The notes below the pieces were generated by a model. That model saw only the letters and a program-made list of their open reading frames with translations, did not search any database and had not been told where the DNA came from. The position numbers and the translations under genes are program-made. Source: Cellulomonas fimi (GTDB taxonomy: Bacteria; Actinomycetota; Actinomycetes; Actinomycetales; Cellulomonadaceae). From it: a DNA stretch of 64,000 bases. Numbering within the stretch: the first letter of the stretch is position 1; each line of letters begins with the position of its first letter. This document shows positions 1-10,483 of the stretch, in pieces. The DNA lies in contig NZ_CP110680.1 in the NCBI RefSeq assembly GCF_028583725.1, positions 1,550,001 to 1,614,000 on the forward strand, given 5' to 3'.

Positions 1-860
1 ACCTGTCCGTCATCCGGTCGGCCGCCCCCGACCCGGACGCCGTGAGCAAGCTCTCGCAGCTCGTCGCGCGCGCGCGGTCCGCGATCGTCGGCGCGCACGA
101 GCCGAGCTGGCGCGACGTCGCGGTGTTCGTGGGGGAGTCGCTGCCCGCGGCTCTCTACCGGATCCGCTGGTGGACGGTCGGCGTCATGGTCGGCTTCCTG
201 GCCCTCGCGATCGCCGCGGGCTGGTGGGTGGCCACGCAGCCCGACGCGCTCGCCGCGATGGGGACGCCCGCCGAGCGGCAGGAGTACGTCGACCACGCGT
301 TCGCCGAGTACTACGACCCCGGCGCCGGGTTCGCCGCGATGGTGTGGACGAACAACGCGTGGATCACCGCCGTGTGCGTCGCGTCGGGCATCACCGGGGT
401 GATCCCCGCCTGGCTCATGATCCAGAACGCCGTGAGCGTCGGGGCCGTCGGCGGGATGATGGCCGCGCACGGCGAGCTCGCGCTGTTCCTGCAGCTCATC
501 GCGCCGCACGGGCTGCTCGAGCTGACCGCGGTTTTCGTGGCCGGCGGCGCCGGGCTGCGGATCTTCTGGACGTGGATCGACCCCGGCCCGCGCACCCGCG
601 GGCGCGCGCTCGCGGAGGAGGGACGCGCGTTGTTCACGGTCGCGCTCGGGCTCGTCGGGGTGCTCGCCGTGTCGGGGGTCGTCGAGGGGTTCGTCACGGG
701 CTCCGGGATGGCGTGGTGGCTCAAGATCGTCGTCGGAGCCGTCGTGCTCGCCGCGTTCTGGGTCTACACGCTCGTGCTCGGCGGCCGTGCCGCCCGGGCG
801 GGTGCGACGGGCGACCTGGAGCCCGACAGGGCCGGCTACGCGGTGCCGCTCGCGGGCTGA
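1..860 (+). CDS. SpoIIM/DUF95-family membrane protein, 5' end outside the window
   Basis: The frame is already open at base 3 and runs to the stop at 858-860, so the true start lies before the window. The GTG at 42 is probably internal, because the residues before it (LSVIRSAAPDPDAV) look like the family N-terminus. About five hydrophobic segments follow, with the family-typical PHGLLELTAVF stretch in the middle. In non-sporulating Actinobacteria these are inner-membrane proteins of unknown role, usually found near MoxR, DUF58 and RDD-family genes. MoxR and DUF58 lie just downstream here on the other strand, which supports a link to envelope stress or assembly. The family call is firm; the function is inferred. 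Confidence 0.85.
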   Translation, partial: LSVIRSAAPDPDAVSKLSQLVARARSAIVGAHEPSWRDVAVFVGESLPAALYRIRWWTVGVMVGFLALAIAAGWWVATQPDALAAMGTPAERQEYVDHAFAEYYDPGAGFAAMVWTNNAWITAVCVASGITGVIPAWLMIQNAVSVGAVGGMMAAHGELALFLQLIAPHGLLELTAVFVAGGAGLRIFWTWIDPGPRTRGRALAEEGRALFTVALGLVGVLAVSGVVEGFVTGSGMAWWLKIVVGAVVLAAFWVYTLVLGGRAARAGATGDLEPDRAGYAVPLAG

Positions 861-876
861 GCGGATCGCCGCGGGG

Positions 877-2064
877 TCAGCGGACCTCGACGTCGTGACG
901 GGCCGCGTCGTCGGCGAAGAAGGCCACGAAGCGCTCCGCCTCCACGACGACGTCGCGCCGGACGCGCGCCGGGAGGTCCCGGAACGGTTCCACGACGAGC
1001 GTCGCGCGCTCACGCCGTCGCCGGTCGCCGGTGCCGTCCAGACGCGCGCGCTCGACGCGCCAGGTCGCCGAGACGACCCCGTCGACGAGCACGGTGCCCG
1101 GCACGACGCCGTTCGGCCGCTGCAGCGCCCGGCGGTGCTCCTCCGCGACGACGCGCGTGCGGTCGGCGTGGCTCAGGAGCACGTTGTCGAGGTCGGGCAG
1201 GAACCGCACCGGCGCGGGGACGTCCGCGGGCGGGCGGGGCGCGTCGGGCAGGTCCAGCACCTCGCGCGGGCGGACGCGGCCCGGTGACGGCTCCGCGGTG
1301 AAGCGCACGAGCCGGTCGCCCAGGCGGTCGACCACCGCGCCCAGCCCCGTGAGGCCCGACCACGTCTGCACGTCGGCGACGCTCGCGGGCCCGAACGCCG
1401 CGAGGTACCGCTCGACGAGCCGCTCCTGCGCGGCGGCCAGGACGTCGGGGTCCGTCAGGTCCGGTGCCGCGGCGGCCGCCTCGGCGCCGAACCACGCGGT
1501 CGTCGTGGTCCACGTCGTCGCGCCCGACCGCCCCCAGACGCCGCGCGGCGGGACCTGCACGAGCGGGAGCGTGCCGCGCGCGGCGTGCGCGAGCGTGGCC
1601 GGGGGGACGTGCGGCCACCGCTCCGTGAGGAGCTTCCCGAGCGTCGTGCTCGGGCGGGGCTCCGACTCGACGAGCTCGCGTGCGTACGCCGTGACGGCGG
1701 CGAGGTCGACCGTGCGCAGCGGCGCCGCGTGCAGTGTGTTCACCTCGAGGTCCCGCGCGTAGAGCGGTGCGACCAGGCCCGGCAGCAGGAGCGCGTCGGG
1801 CGCGGCGACCAGATGGATCGTGCCCCGCATGACGGCGATCCGCGCCAGTCGGCGGTCCACCAGCGCGTCGCCCAGGTCGGCGTGCGTGAAGCCGTCCACG
1901 CGGCTCCACAGCCCCACGTACGGCGACCACGCGTTCTGCGCCTGCATGCCCACGAGGTGCCCGACGACGTCGACGGCCGGCGCGTCCGTCCGCGCGAGGA
2001 GGTGCTGGCGCGCCAGGAGCGCCCGGTTGAGCGCGCGACGGGTCAGCAGGGGCGGCTCGGCCAT
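877..2064 (-). CDS. AlkZ-like winged-helix DNA glycosylase homologue (HTH_42), QxQ type
   Basis: This 395-aa protein belongs to the winged-helix HTH_42 family that includes the crosslink-unhooking glycosylase AlkZ. The family's catalytic-loop position reads GMQAQ (Gln41, Gln43), the Q-x-Q form of AlkZ-like proteins, whereas the paralogue at 14171 has Q-x-D. I chose the ATG at 2064 because TAGCGT lies 7 bases upstream (2072-2077), the spacing expected for a leaderless actinobacterial mRNA; an in-frame GTG at 2088 would add eight residues. It stands alone between the SpoIIM-like gene and the DUF58 cluster. A DNA-repair role is inferred from the family; many AlkZ-like proteins are uncharacterised. 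Confidence 0.75.
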   Translation of the reverse strand: MAEPPLLTRRALNRALLARQHLLARTDAPAVDVVGHLVGMQAQNAWSPYVGLWSRVDGFTHADLGDALVDRRLARIAVMRGTIHLVAAPDALLLPGLVAPLYARDLEVNTLHAAPLRTVDLAAVTAYARELVESEPRPSTTLGKLLTERWPHVPPATLAHAARGTLPLVQVPPRGVWGRSGATTWTTTTAWFGAEAAAAAPDLTDPDVLAAAQERLVERYLAAFGPASVADVQTWSGLTGLGAVVDRLGDRLVRFTAEPSPGRVRPREVLDLPDAPRPPADVPAPVRFLPDLDNVLLSHADRTRVVAEEHRRALQRPNGVVPGTVLVDGVVSATWRVERARLDGTGDRRRRERATLVVEPFRDLPARVRRDVVVEAERFVAFFADDAARHDVEVR

Positions 2065-2071
2065 GCCCCGG

Positions 2072-2077
2072 ACGCTA
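2072..2077 (-). promoter_or_regulatory. -10 TAGCGT of the AlkZ-like gene (leaderless)
   Basis: Minus-strand TAGCGT is separated from the ATG at 2064 by 7 bases, so transcription would begin at or next to the start codon. No convincing -35 is visible. Confidence 0.45.
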
Positions 2078-2130
2078 TCGAAGGGCACCGACGGGCGGGC
2101 CGACGTCCGGCGCGCACCGTCGGGGGCGGG

Positions 2131-3423
2131 TCAGAGCCGGCCGGCCGCCTTGAGCGCGAGGTAGGTGTCCGCGAGGCGGGGGGCCAGGTCGTCGGGCAGC
2201 GCGTCGACGACCTCGACGCCTCGCCGCCGCAGCCGCACGGCGACCGCGGAGCGCTCCAGGGCGGCGCGCTCGGCCGCGGCGGCGTCGAACACCTCGCGCG
2301 CGTCCGCGCGGCCGGTGCGCAACGCGTCCGTCTCCGGGTCGGCGACCGACGCCAGCACGACCTGGTGCCGCGACGTGAGCTGCTGCGCGACCCCGAGGAG
2401 TCCGCGCTCGACCGCGGACGCGTCGAGGGCCGTGAGGAGCACGACGAGCGCGCGCTGGCTGAGCCGCTCCCGCACCTGCGTGACGACGCCCGGCCAGTCC
2501 GTCTCGACGAGCTGCGACGACGTCGTGGCGAGCGCGTCGGCGAGCGCGGGCATGAGCCGCGGACCGGCCGTGCCCGCGACGCGGGCGCGCACGCGGCGGT
2601 CGAACGCGAGCAGCTCCACGCGGTCGCCCGCATGCGTCGCGAGCGCCCCGAGCAGCAGCGCCGCCTCGATCGACGCGTCGAGCCGCGGGGCGTCCTGCAC
2701 GCGGACCGCGGACGTGCGGCCCGTGTCGAGGACGATCAGCACGCGACGGTCCCGCTCCGGGCGCCACGTGCGCACGACGACGTCGGCCCGGCGGGCGCTC
2801 GCGCGCCAGTCGATCGCCCGCACGTCGTCGCCGATCACGTACTCGCGCAGCGAGTCGAACTCGGTACCCGGACCGCGCACCTGCACCGCCGCCCGCCCGT
2901 CCATCTCGCGCAGCCGCGCGAGCCGGCTCGGCAGGTGCCGCCGCGACGCGAACTCCGGCAGGACGCGCAGCCGGCCCGGGACCGTGAGCGACGCCTGCCG
3001 CCCCGCGAGGCCCAGCGGGCCCGCCGCGCGGATCGTCACCCGGTCCGCGACCGCGTCCCCGCGGCGCGTCGGGTGCAGCACCGTCCGCACGCGCGCGCCG
3101 TCACCCGGCGCGACGACGACCGTGTGCCGGTCCTGCTCGGCGGACGCCGACGGCGGCCACGCGTCGCGCACCAGGCCGCGCAGGCGCCGGTTGCCGACGT
3201 GGGTGAGCGTCAGCGTCGACGTCGCGGGCTCCGTGAGACGCACCGACGGCGGCAGGTCCCGCTGGACCGCGACCTGCCGCGGCGACGCCGCGAGCGACGC
3301 GTCGAGCACGCACAGCGCCACGCACACCAGCGCCCAGACCAGCACCGTCCCGGTCGACGGGAGCAGCAGCACGAGGGGCACGCCGACGGCCGCGAGGACC
3401 ACCGCCCGCCACGTGAGCGTCAT
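2131..3423 (-). CDS. DUF58 domain protein
   Basis: This 430-aa protein has two hydrophobic N-terminal segments (about residues 4-45) and a long soluble part. It carries the DUF58 signature (GTEFDSLREYVIGDDVRAIDW) followed by a von Willebrand A-like strand and loop (VLIVLDTGRTS) with an incomplete metal-site motif. DUF58 proteins occur almost always beside MoxR AAA+ ATPases, as here: the ATG at 3423 is 7 bases after the MoxR stop, so the two are co-transcribed. The pair is thought to act in protein maturation or envelope stress, but the substrate is unknown. An upstream in-frame extension to 3741 overlaps MoxR and was rejected. Confidence 0.88.
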   Translation of the reverse strand: MTLTWRAVVLAAVGVPLVLLLPSTGTVLVWALVCVALCVLDASLAASPRQVAVQRDLPPSVRLTEPATSTLTLTHVGNRRLRGLVRDAWPPSASAEQDRHTVVVAPGDGARVRTVLHPTRRGDAVADRVTIRAAGPLGLAGRQASLTVPGRLRVLPEFASRRHLPSRLARLREMDGRAAVQVRGPGTEFDSLREYVIGDDVRAIDWRASARRADVVVRTWRPERDRRVLIVLDTGRTSAVRVQDAPRLDASIEAALLLGALATHAGDRVELLAFDRRVRARVAGTAGPRLMPALADALATTSSQLVETDWPGVVTQVRERLSQRALVVLLTALDASAVERGLLGVAQQLTSRHQVVLASVADPETDALRTGRADAREVFDAAAAERAALERSAVAVRLRRRGVEVVDALPDDLAPRLADTYLALKAAGRL

Positions 3424-3430
3424 GCCGGTC

Positions 3431-4872
<1,442 letters not shown>

Positions 4873-4876
<4 letters not shown>

Positions 4877-6048
4877 GGTCGGTGAACCTCGCTCTCCAGG
4901 TGGTCCAGCGCCTGCGCGAGCCGCGCCAGGCCGTGGTCGTCGTGCGGTGGTGGTCCGTACAGGAGCGCCTCGACGGTCGCCGCGGGGCGTCCGGTCGCCC
5001 GGGCGACGGCGTCGACGAGCGCGTGGGGCTCCGCGGAGCGCGGCAGCCCGAGCCGGGCCGCGCAGCGGGAGGCGGTCCCGGCCCGCAGCGCGGCGGCGGC
5101 GTGGCCGTGCGACCGCGACCGACGGTAGAGGCGTCCGCGACCGCGTGTGGTCTCCGCGGCGGGGACGACGACGGGCAGCGGCTCGGCGACGACGCGTCCG
5201 AGCCGGCGGCCGCGCCAGATCGCGGCGGCGAGCACGACGAGCAGGAGCTGGAGCCCCAGCACGGGCACCCACGGCGGCAGGATGTCGCCCGTCCCGGGTC
5301 CGCTCGCCTCGCCGTACGTCTCGAACGCCGACGGCAGGTACCAGACGAGCCGCTCGTGCCGGCCCAGGGCGCGCAGCACGAGCGCGGCGTTGCCCTGCTC
5401 CGCGAGGTGCTCGTTCGCGAGCACGCGACCGTCGGAGAGCGCGGTCACACGGCGCTCGCCGTCCACCACGGCGTACGCGCCGACGGTCGGGTCGTCGGCG
5501 GCGGTGAAGCACACCACCGCGTCGTCGTCCAGGGCGCGCAGGCCCGGCGCGGCGGTGATCGTGCCGGCGGCCGTGGCGTCGGGGTCGTCGCACGCGGCGG
5601 GCAGGTCGCCCTCGGGCCACCAGCCGGCGCCGCCCGTGACGGCGTCCGTCGCGGACTCGAGCAGCCACGGCGAGTCGACGAGCACGAGGTCGGCCTCGGT
5701 CCCGACGACCGCGTCGACGGCGGTCTGGTCGAGCAGCAGGTCGCCGTTGACGACCAGCAGCGTCGTGCCCTCCTCGGCCTGCGCGACGGCGTCCGCGAGC
5801 CGCGTCACGTACCGGATCTCGACGCCCTGACGCTGCAGGATCTGGGCCGCGGCGCGCGCGCCGCTCGGCGCGGGGTTGTCGGGCGCGAACGGGTCGTTCG
5901 ACGTGCGGGGCGTCGGCAGGGCGGCGAGCAGGCCCACGAGGACCAGCAGCCCGAGGATGCCGAGCGGCAGCCGCCAGCGCCGCCAGCGGCTCGTGGCGCG
6001 CGAGCGGGCGGTCGTACCGTCGCCGAGGACGGCGGCGGGCGCGGTCAC
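4873..6048 (-). CDS. DUF4350 domain membrane protein
   Basis: This 391-aa protein has one N-terminal membrane segment (about residues 26-44), a soluble extracytoplasmic domain, a second membrane segment (VPVLGLQLLLVVLAAAIW) and a cytoplasmic C-terminal region. The soluble part contains the DUF4350-type glutamine amidotransferase-like fold (ARAAAQILQRQGVEI, then TLLVVNGDLLL). Its GTG overlaps the DUF4129 stop as GTGA, and its own stop overlaps the moxR start, so translation is coupled along the cluster. The function is unknown. Mycobacteria have a similar neighbour next to moxR2. Confidence 0.82.
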
Positions 6049-6728
6049 GACGGGACCACGAGACGGTCGGCGGCGGCCGCCGCGGCGGTCGTCGGCCGCG
6101 TGCCCCGGACGCGCTGGTCGAGCTCGCGCAGGCGGCGGTCGTCGTCGGCGCCGGCCCGCACGTCCCCGTACGCGACGTCGTCGAACAGGTCGCCGGCGGT
6201 ACGCAGGTCGGCACCCAGCCCGGGGAGCCGCAGCGCGGCGGCACCGACGGCCTCGTGCGCGGTGCGGCCGGGGCGCTCGTCGAGGACGGTCCGTTCCTCC
6301 AGGCCGCGCACGATCGCGCGGAAGCGCTCGAGGACCGCGAGGTGCCAGTCGCCGGCGGCGGCCGCGGCGTCGGCCGCGGCGCGGAGCTGGTCGGCCGTGC
6401 GTCGGTCGTCCGCGGCCAGCACGACCGTGCCCGACCGCGACCGCGCCCGGGAACGCCGCACGGGACCGACGAACCACAGGATGCCGAGCACCAGGGCCAC
6501 GCCCGCGACCACCGCGATCAGCAGCGCGACACCGTCCGGCAGCCCGAGCGACGGCACCGAGCCGAGCTGCTCCTGCAGCCACTCGAGGACCCGCTGCAGG
6601 AGCGACGGCTGCCGGTGGTACTCGGGGCGTGCGAGCTCGTCGCGCGCCCACTCGCGGGCGGTCTCCGCGTCCGGCTGGACGGGCACGTCGCGCGCGAGCG
6701 CGGCGACGAGCGACGTCAGCGCGGTCAT
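6045..6728 (-). CDS. DUF4129 domain protein
   Basis: This 227-aa protein has a soluble N-terminal part, one membrane segment (VALLIAVVAGVALVLGILWFV) and a C-terminal DUF4129 domain (AVLERFRAIVRGLEERTVL, then RPGRTAHEAV). The DUF4129 domain is often found fused to, or beside, transglutaminase-like and MoxR-cluster proteins. The ATG at 6728 overlaps the preceding stop as ATGA, and the stop overlaps the DUF4350 start. No enzymatic residues are evident. A structural or scaffolding role in the MoxR cluster is inferred. Confidence 0.82.
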   Translation of the reverse strand: MTALTSLVAALARDVPVQPDAETAREWARDELARPEYHRQPSLLQRVLEWLQEQLGSVPSLGLPDGVALLIAVVAGVALVLGILWFVGPVRRSRARSRSGTVVLAADDRRTADQLRAAADAAAAAGDWHLAVLERFRAIVRGLEERTVLDERPGRTAHEAVGAAALRLPGLGADLRTAGDLFDDVAYGDVRAGADDDRRLRELDQRVRGTRPTTAAAAAADRLVVPS

Positions 6729-7852
6729 CCGGCCTGCGCGGCCCGGGCGAGCTCGAGGTCGAGCCCCTCCCGGCGCATCCGGACGTCGATGTAGAGCAGC
6801 GCGTAGATGGCGGCGGTGAAGGCGGTGGTCAGCGTGTAGGCGATGACGTTGCCGACGGCTGTGAGCACGATCGAGACGAACGACGTGCCGGTCGGGTCCT
6901 GCGTGACGAGCGTCCCGACGAGCTCGAACGGGAACATCACGAAGTAGCTCGCGACGCTCACCATGATCTGGACGAGCACGTAGTAGCCGAGCAGGCGCCA
7001 GAAGCTCCCGCGCGTGAGCCGCCAGGCCCGCGCGACCGTCGGCCAGAAGCCCTTGCCCTCGAGCATGAGCGCGGCCGGTGCGAGCAGCGTCCGGATCGTG
7101 AACCAGACGCCGCCGACCACGAGCGCCAGCCACCCGAGGATGCCGAGCCCGACGGCGAAGCCGGTCTGGTCCGCGACGGCGAGCGCGACGACCCCGCCCA
7201 CGAGCGCCGCGGCGACCAGCAGCACGACGGCACCGGCGAGCAGCGTGAACCCGACGACCCACCAGACGCGGCCCGAGCGCAGCACCTCGCCGATCGTGAT
7301 CGTGCGGCCCAGCACCGACCTGCTGACGGACACGATGAGCAGACCCGTGAGGACGGTCGTGGCGAGCCAGATGATCGGCGCGGTCAGGAGCGTGCCGACG
7401 GCCCAGCCCAGCATCGCGTCGAGGCCGCTGGCGCCGGAGGGGTCGAGCTCGAGCAGCGCGTCGCTGATCGCGCCCGAGACCAGGCCCTGGACGTACCAGG
7501 TGAGGATCGTCGACAGGAGGACGGCCGCGCCGACGACGAGCGCGGACAGCCCGAACATGACGCGCGGGTTGGCGCGGATCGCCTTGAACGCGCCGTCGAG
7601 GACCTCGCCGAGGCCGAGCGGCCGCAGCGGCACGATCCCCGGCTGCAGGGCGGGCGGCTTCCACGCGGACCCGGGCGGGGGCGGCGGCGGCACCGGTGCG
7701 CCCCAGCCGCCCTGGCCCGCGCCCCACTGCGACGGCGGTGCGGGCGGTGCGGGCGGTGCGGGCGGGGGGACGCCGGGGCCGGGGCTCGGCTGACCGCCGC
7801 CCGGTGCGGCCCACGCCGGCGGGCGGGGCGCGTCGTCCTGCGGGCTCGTCAT
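6725..7852 (-). CDS. Multi-spanning membrane protein with Pro-rich N-terminus (GDPD membrane-domain-like)
   Basis: This 375-aa protein begins with about 70 disordered residues rich in Pro and Gly, followed by roughly six membrane segments. The pattern, with RPLGLGEVLDGAFKAIRANPRVMFG before the first helix, resembles the membrane domain annotated in glycerophosphoryl diester phosphodiesterase relatives; no phosphodiesterase catalytic domain is present. A strong Shine-Dalgarno (GAGGAGG) lies 11 bases before the ATG at 7852 and decides that start over an in-frame extension to 8014. It is the first gene of the five-gene minus-strand cluster that continues through DUF4129, DUF4350, MoxR and DUF58. 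Confidence 0.78.
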   Translation of the reverse strand: MTSPQDDAPRPPAWAAPGGGQPSPGPGVPPPAPPAPPAPPSQWGAGQGGWGAPVPPPPPPGSAWKPPALQPGIVPLRPLGLGEVLDGAFKAIRANPRVMFGLSALVVGAAVLLSTILTWYVQGLVSGAISDALLELDPSGASGLDAMLGWAVGTLLTAPIIWLATTVLTGLLIVSVSRSVLGRTITIGEVLRSGRVWWVVGFTLLAGAVVLLVAAALVGGVVALAVADQTGFAVGLGILGWLALVVGGVWFTIRTLLAPAALMLEGKGFWPTVARAWRLTRGSFWRLLGYYVLVQIMVSVASYFVMFPFELVGTLVTQDPTGTSFVSIVLTAVGNVIAYTLTTAFTAAIYALLYIDVRMRREGLDLELARAAQAG

Positions 7853-8009
7853 GCGGAGCGCAGCCTCCTCGGGCTCGTGGTGCGGCTCGAGGCGGTGGCC
7901 GTCCTCGCGCGACGCCCATCGTGCCACGTCGCCGTCGGAGGTCGGTGGACGTCCGGGTGATCTGTGGGCCGTCCGGGCGGTCCCGTCCTGGATCGACAGG
8001 TGACGGTGC

Positions 8010-8015
8010 CACAAT
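8010..8015 (+). promoter_or_regulatory. -10 CACAAT of mtrA (leaderless)
   Basis: CACAAT ends 7 bases before the ATG at 8023. This supports MKGRVLVVDDD as the N-terminus over the in-frame ATG at 8014, which would lie inside the -10. Confidence 0.45.
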
Positions 8016-8022
8016 GGCGCGC

Positions 8023-8706
8023 ATGAAGGGACGTGTGCTGGTGGTCGACGACGACACCGCGCTCGCCGAGATGATCGGCATCGTGCTGCGCTCCGAGGGC
8101 TTCGAGCCCGTCTTCTGCGAGGACGGGGACGAGGCGCTCGCGACGTTCCGGGCGACCCAGCCCGACCTCGTGCTGCTCGACCTCATGCTGCCCGGGCGCG
8201 ACGGCAACGAGGTGTGCCGCCAGATCCGCGGCGAGTCGGGCGTACCGATCGTCATGCTCACCGCCAAGAGCGACACGGTCGACGTCGTGCTGGGCCTGGA
8301 GTCCGGCGCCGACGACTACATCTCCAAGCCGTTCAAGCCGAAGGAGCTCGTCGCGCGCGTGCGCGCCCGGCTGCGCCGCAGCGACGAGCCCGCGCCCGAG
8401 CACCTGTCGATCGGCGACGTCACCATCGACGTCCCGGGTCACCGGGTCGCGCGCGCGGGCCGCCCGATCTCGCTGACGCCGCTCGAGTTCGACCTGCTCG
8501 TCGCGCTCGCGCGCAAGCCGTGGCAGGTGTTCACCCGGGAGGTCCTGCTCGAGAAGGTGTGGGGCTACCGGCACGCCGCGGACACGCGGCTCGTCAACGT
8601 CCACGTGCAGCGGCTGCGCTCCAAGATCGAGAACGACCCCGAGCAGCCCGAGATCGTCGTGACCGTGCGGGGCGTCGGGTACAAGGCGGGCGTGACTCCC
8701 ACGTGA
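8023..8706 (+). CDS. mtrA: Two-component response regulator MtrA
   Basis: This 227-aa OmpR-family regulator has a receiver domain with the acidic pocket Asp9-Asp11, phospho-acceptor Asp53 (LLDLMLPGRDG) and the conserved Lys of ISKPFKPKEL, then a C-terminal winged helix ending VRGVGYKAG. Length and sequence fit MtrA, an actinobacterial regulator of cell division and cell-wall genes. The kinase gene mtrB starts 20 bases after the stop and lpqB follows, the canonical mtrA-mtrB-lpqB operon. The gene is probably leaderless. Confidence 0.96.
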   Translation: MKGRVLVVDDDTALAEMIGIVLRSEGFEPVFCEDGDEALATFRATQPDLVLLDLMLPGRDGNEVCRQIRGESGVPIVMLTAKSDTVDVVLGLESGADDYISKPFKPKELVARVRARLRRSDEPAPEHLSIGDVTIDVPGHRVARAGRPISLTPLEFDLLVALARKPWQVFTREVLLEKVWGYRHAADTRLVNVHVQRLRSKIENDPEQPEIVVTVRGVGYKAGVTPT

Positions 8707-8725
8707 CGTCGGGCAGGGCCGCGCC

Positions 8726-10483
8726 GTGCCGCGCGTGAACAGCGTCTGGCGCCTCACGAGGGCCCGGGCGATGCGACGGGTGCGAGCCTGGCCGCGGGCG
8801 TGGCGCGGGTCGCTGCAGTTCCGGGTCATCGCCTCGACGCTCGTGATCGGCCTGGTCGCGCTCGCGTGCGTGGGCCTGTACGTCGGCGAGCGCATGCGGG
8901 ACGGGCTGTTCGACGCGCGCCGCGACCAGGTCCTCGACGAGAGCGCGCGCAGCACCCAGCAGGCGCAGGACACCTTCGAGTCGTCCAACGCGACGCTCGG
9001 CCCGGACGTCCGGCGGCTCCTGCGCGACGTCGTCGCCGCGCAGCGGACCGGCACGTCGGGGGAGCGCGAGGTCCTGCTGCTGCGGGCACCGGGGCAGACG
9101 TCGCCCGTGACCGGCGGCGCCGCGGCGTCCGACGCGTCGCTCATCGCGATCGTCAGCGACGAGCTGCAGCTCGCGGTCGCCGAGGGCGGCCAGCACTGGC
9201 AGTCCGTGGGCATGGAGACCGACGAGGGCCGGGTCGTGCCCGCGATCATCGTGGGTCAGGAGGTCGTGGTCCCGGTCGTCGGCCGCTACCAGCTGTTCTT
9301 CCTCTACAGCCTGCAGGCGGAGCAGGACCGGCTGGACTTCCTGCAGCGCACGCTCGCGCTCGCGGGCGTCGTGCTCGTGCTGCTGCTCGGCTCGATGACG
9401 TGGCTCGTCACGCGGCAGACGGTGCACCCCGTGCGGCGGGCGGCCCGGGTGGCGGAGCGGCTCGCGGACGGGCACCTGTCGGAGCGCCTGCCCGAGCGCG
9501 GCGAGGACGAGATGGCGACGCTCGCGCACTCGTTCAACGAGATGGCCGAGAGCCTGCAGGACCAGATCCACCGGATGGAGGAGCTGTCCGCGGTGCAGCG
9601 GCGCTTCGTCTCCGACGTCTCGCACGAGCTGCGCACGCCGCTCACGACGATCCGCATGGCCGGCGAGGTCATCCACGCCTCGCGCGACGACTTCGACCCC
9701 GCGACGAAGCGCTCCGCGGAGCTCCTGCAGACGCAGCTCGACCGGTTCGAGGACCTCCTGGCCGACCTGCTCGAGATCAGCCGGTTCGACGCGGGCGCCG
9801 CGGTCCTGGACGTCGAGGGCCGCGACGTGCGGGACGTCGTCGTGCGCGCGGTCGACCTGGCCGGCCCGCTCGCCGAGCGGCGGGGCTCGTGGCTGCGCGT
9901 CGTGGTGCCCGAGGACCGGTGCGTCGCCGACATCGACCCCCGCCGCGTCGAGCGCGTCCTGCGCAACCTGCTGGTGAACGCGATCGAGCACGCCGAGGGC
10001 TCGCAGGTCGAGGTGACCGTCGCGGCCGACGCGCACGCGGTCGCGGTGACGGTCCGCGACCACGGCGTCGGCATGACCGCGGACGAGGCGGAGCACGTGT
10101 TCGACCGGTTCTGGCGCGCCGACCCCGCGCGTGCCCGCACGACGGGCGGCACCGGGCTGGGCCTGGCGATCTCGCTGGAGGACGCGCACCTGCACGGCGG
10201 GTGGCTCGAGGCGTGGGGGCGGCCCGGCCGGGGTGCGTCCTTCCGCCTCACGCTCCCGCGCCGCGCGGGGATCCGCCTCGCCTCGTCGCCGCTGCCGCTC
10301 GTGCCGGACGACGCCGTCGCACCCGACCCCGTGCTCGACGCCGGGTCGCGGCCGCGGACCGACCCCGCCGCGCTGCCCGACCTCGACGGCCCGGTCGGCA
10401 CCGCGACGTCGCCCTCGGGCATCCGGGCCGTGAGCGTGCCCGTCGCCGCCGGCGACGCCGACCGGCAGGAGGTGGCCCCGTGA
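8726..10483 (+). CDS. mtrB: Sensor histidine kinase MtrB
   Basis: This 585-aa kinase has two membrane helices (about residues 33-54 and 210-228) flanking an extracytoplasmic domain of about 155 residues, then HAMP, a HisKA domain with His300 (VSHELRTPL), and an ATPase domain with N box NLLVNAIEH, DHGVGM and GTGLGLAI. About 70 disordered residues follow the ATPase domain. The GTG at 8726 is the likely start, though a GTG at 8738 is possible. MtrB phosphorylates MtrA. Its stop overlaps the lpqB start as GTGA. Confidence 0.96.
   Translation: MPRVNSVWRLTRARAMRRVRAWPRAWRGSLQFRVIASTLVIGLVALACVGLYVGERMRDGLFDARRDQVLDESARSTQQAQDTFESSNATLGPDVRRLLRDVVAAQRTGTSGEREVLLLRAPGQTSPVTGGAAASDASLIAIVSDELQLAVAEGGQHWQSVGMETDEGRVVPAIIVGQEVVVPVVGRYQLFFLYSLQAEQDRLDFLQRTLALAGVVLVLLLGSMTWLVTRQTVHPVRRAARVAERLADGHLSERLPERGEDEMATLAHSFNEMAESLQDQIHRMEELSAVQRRFVSDVSHELRTPLTTIRMAGEVIHASRDDFDPATKRSAELLQTQLDRFEDLLADLLEISRFDAGAAVLDVEGRDVRDVVVRAVDLAGPLAERRGSWLRVVVPEDRCVADIDPRRVERVLRNLLVNAIEHAEGSQVEVTVAADAHAVAVTVRDHGVGMTADEAEHVFDRFWRADPARARTTGGTGLGLAISLEDAHLHGGWLEAWGRPGRGASFRLTLPRRAGIRLASSPLPLVPDDAVAPDPVLDAGSRPRTDPAALPDLDGPVGTATSPSGIRAVSVPVAAGDADRQEVAP

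Noticed and set aside
8707..10480. Secondary frames over mtrB
   Set aside because: They are arginine-rich shadows of the kinase without motifs or ribosome sites.
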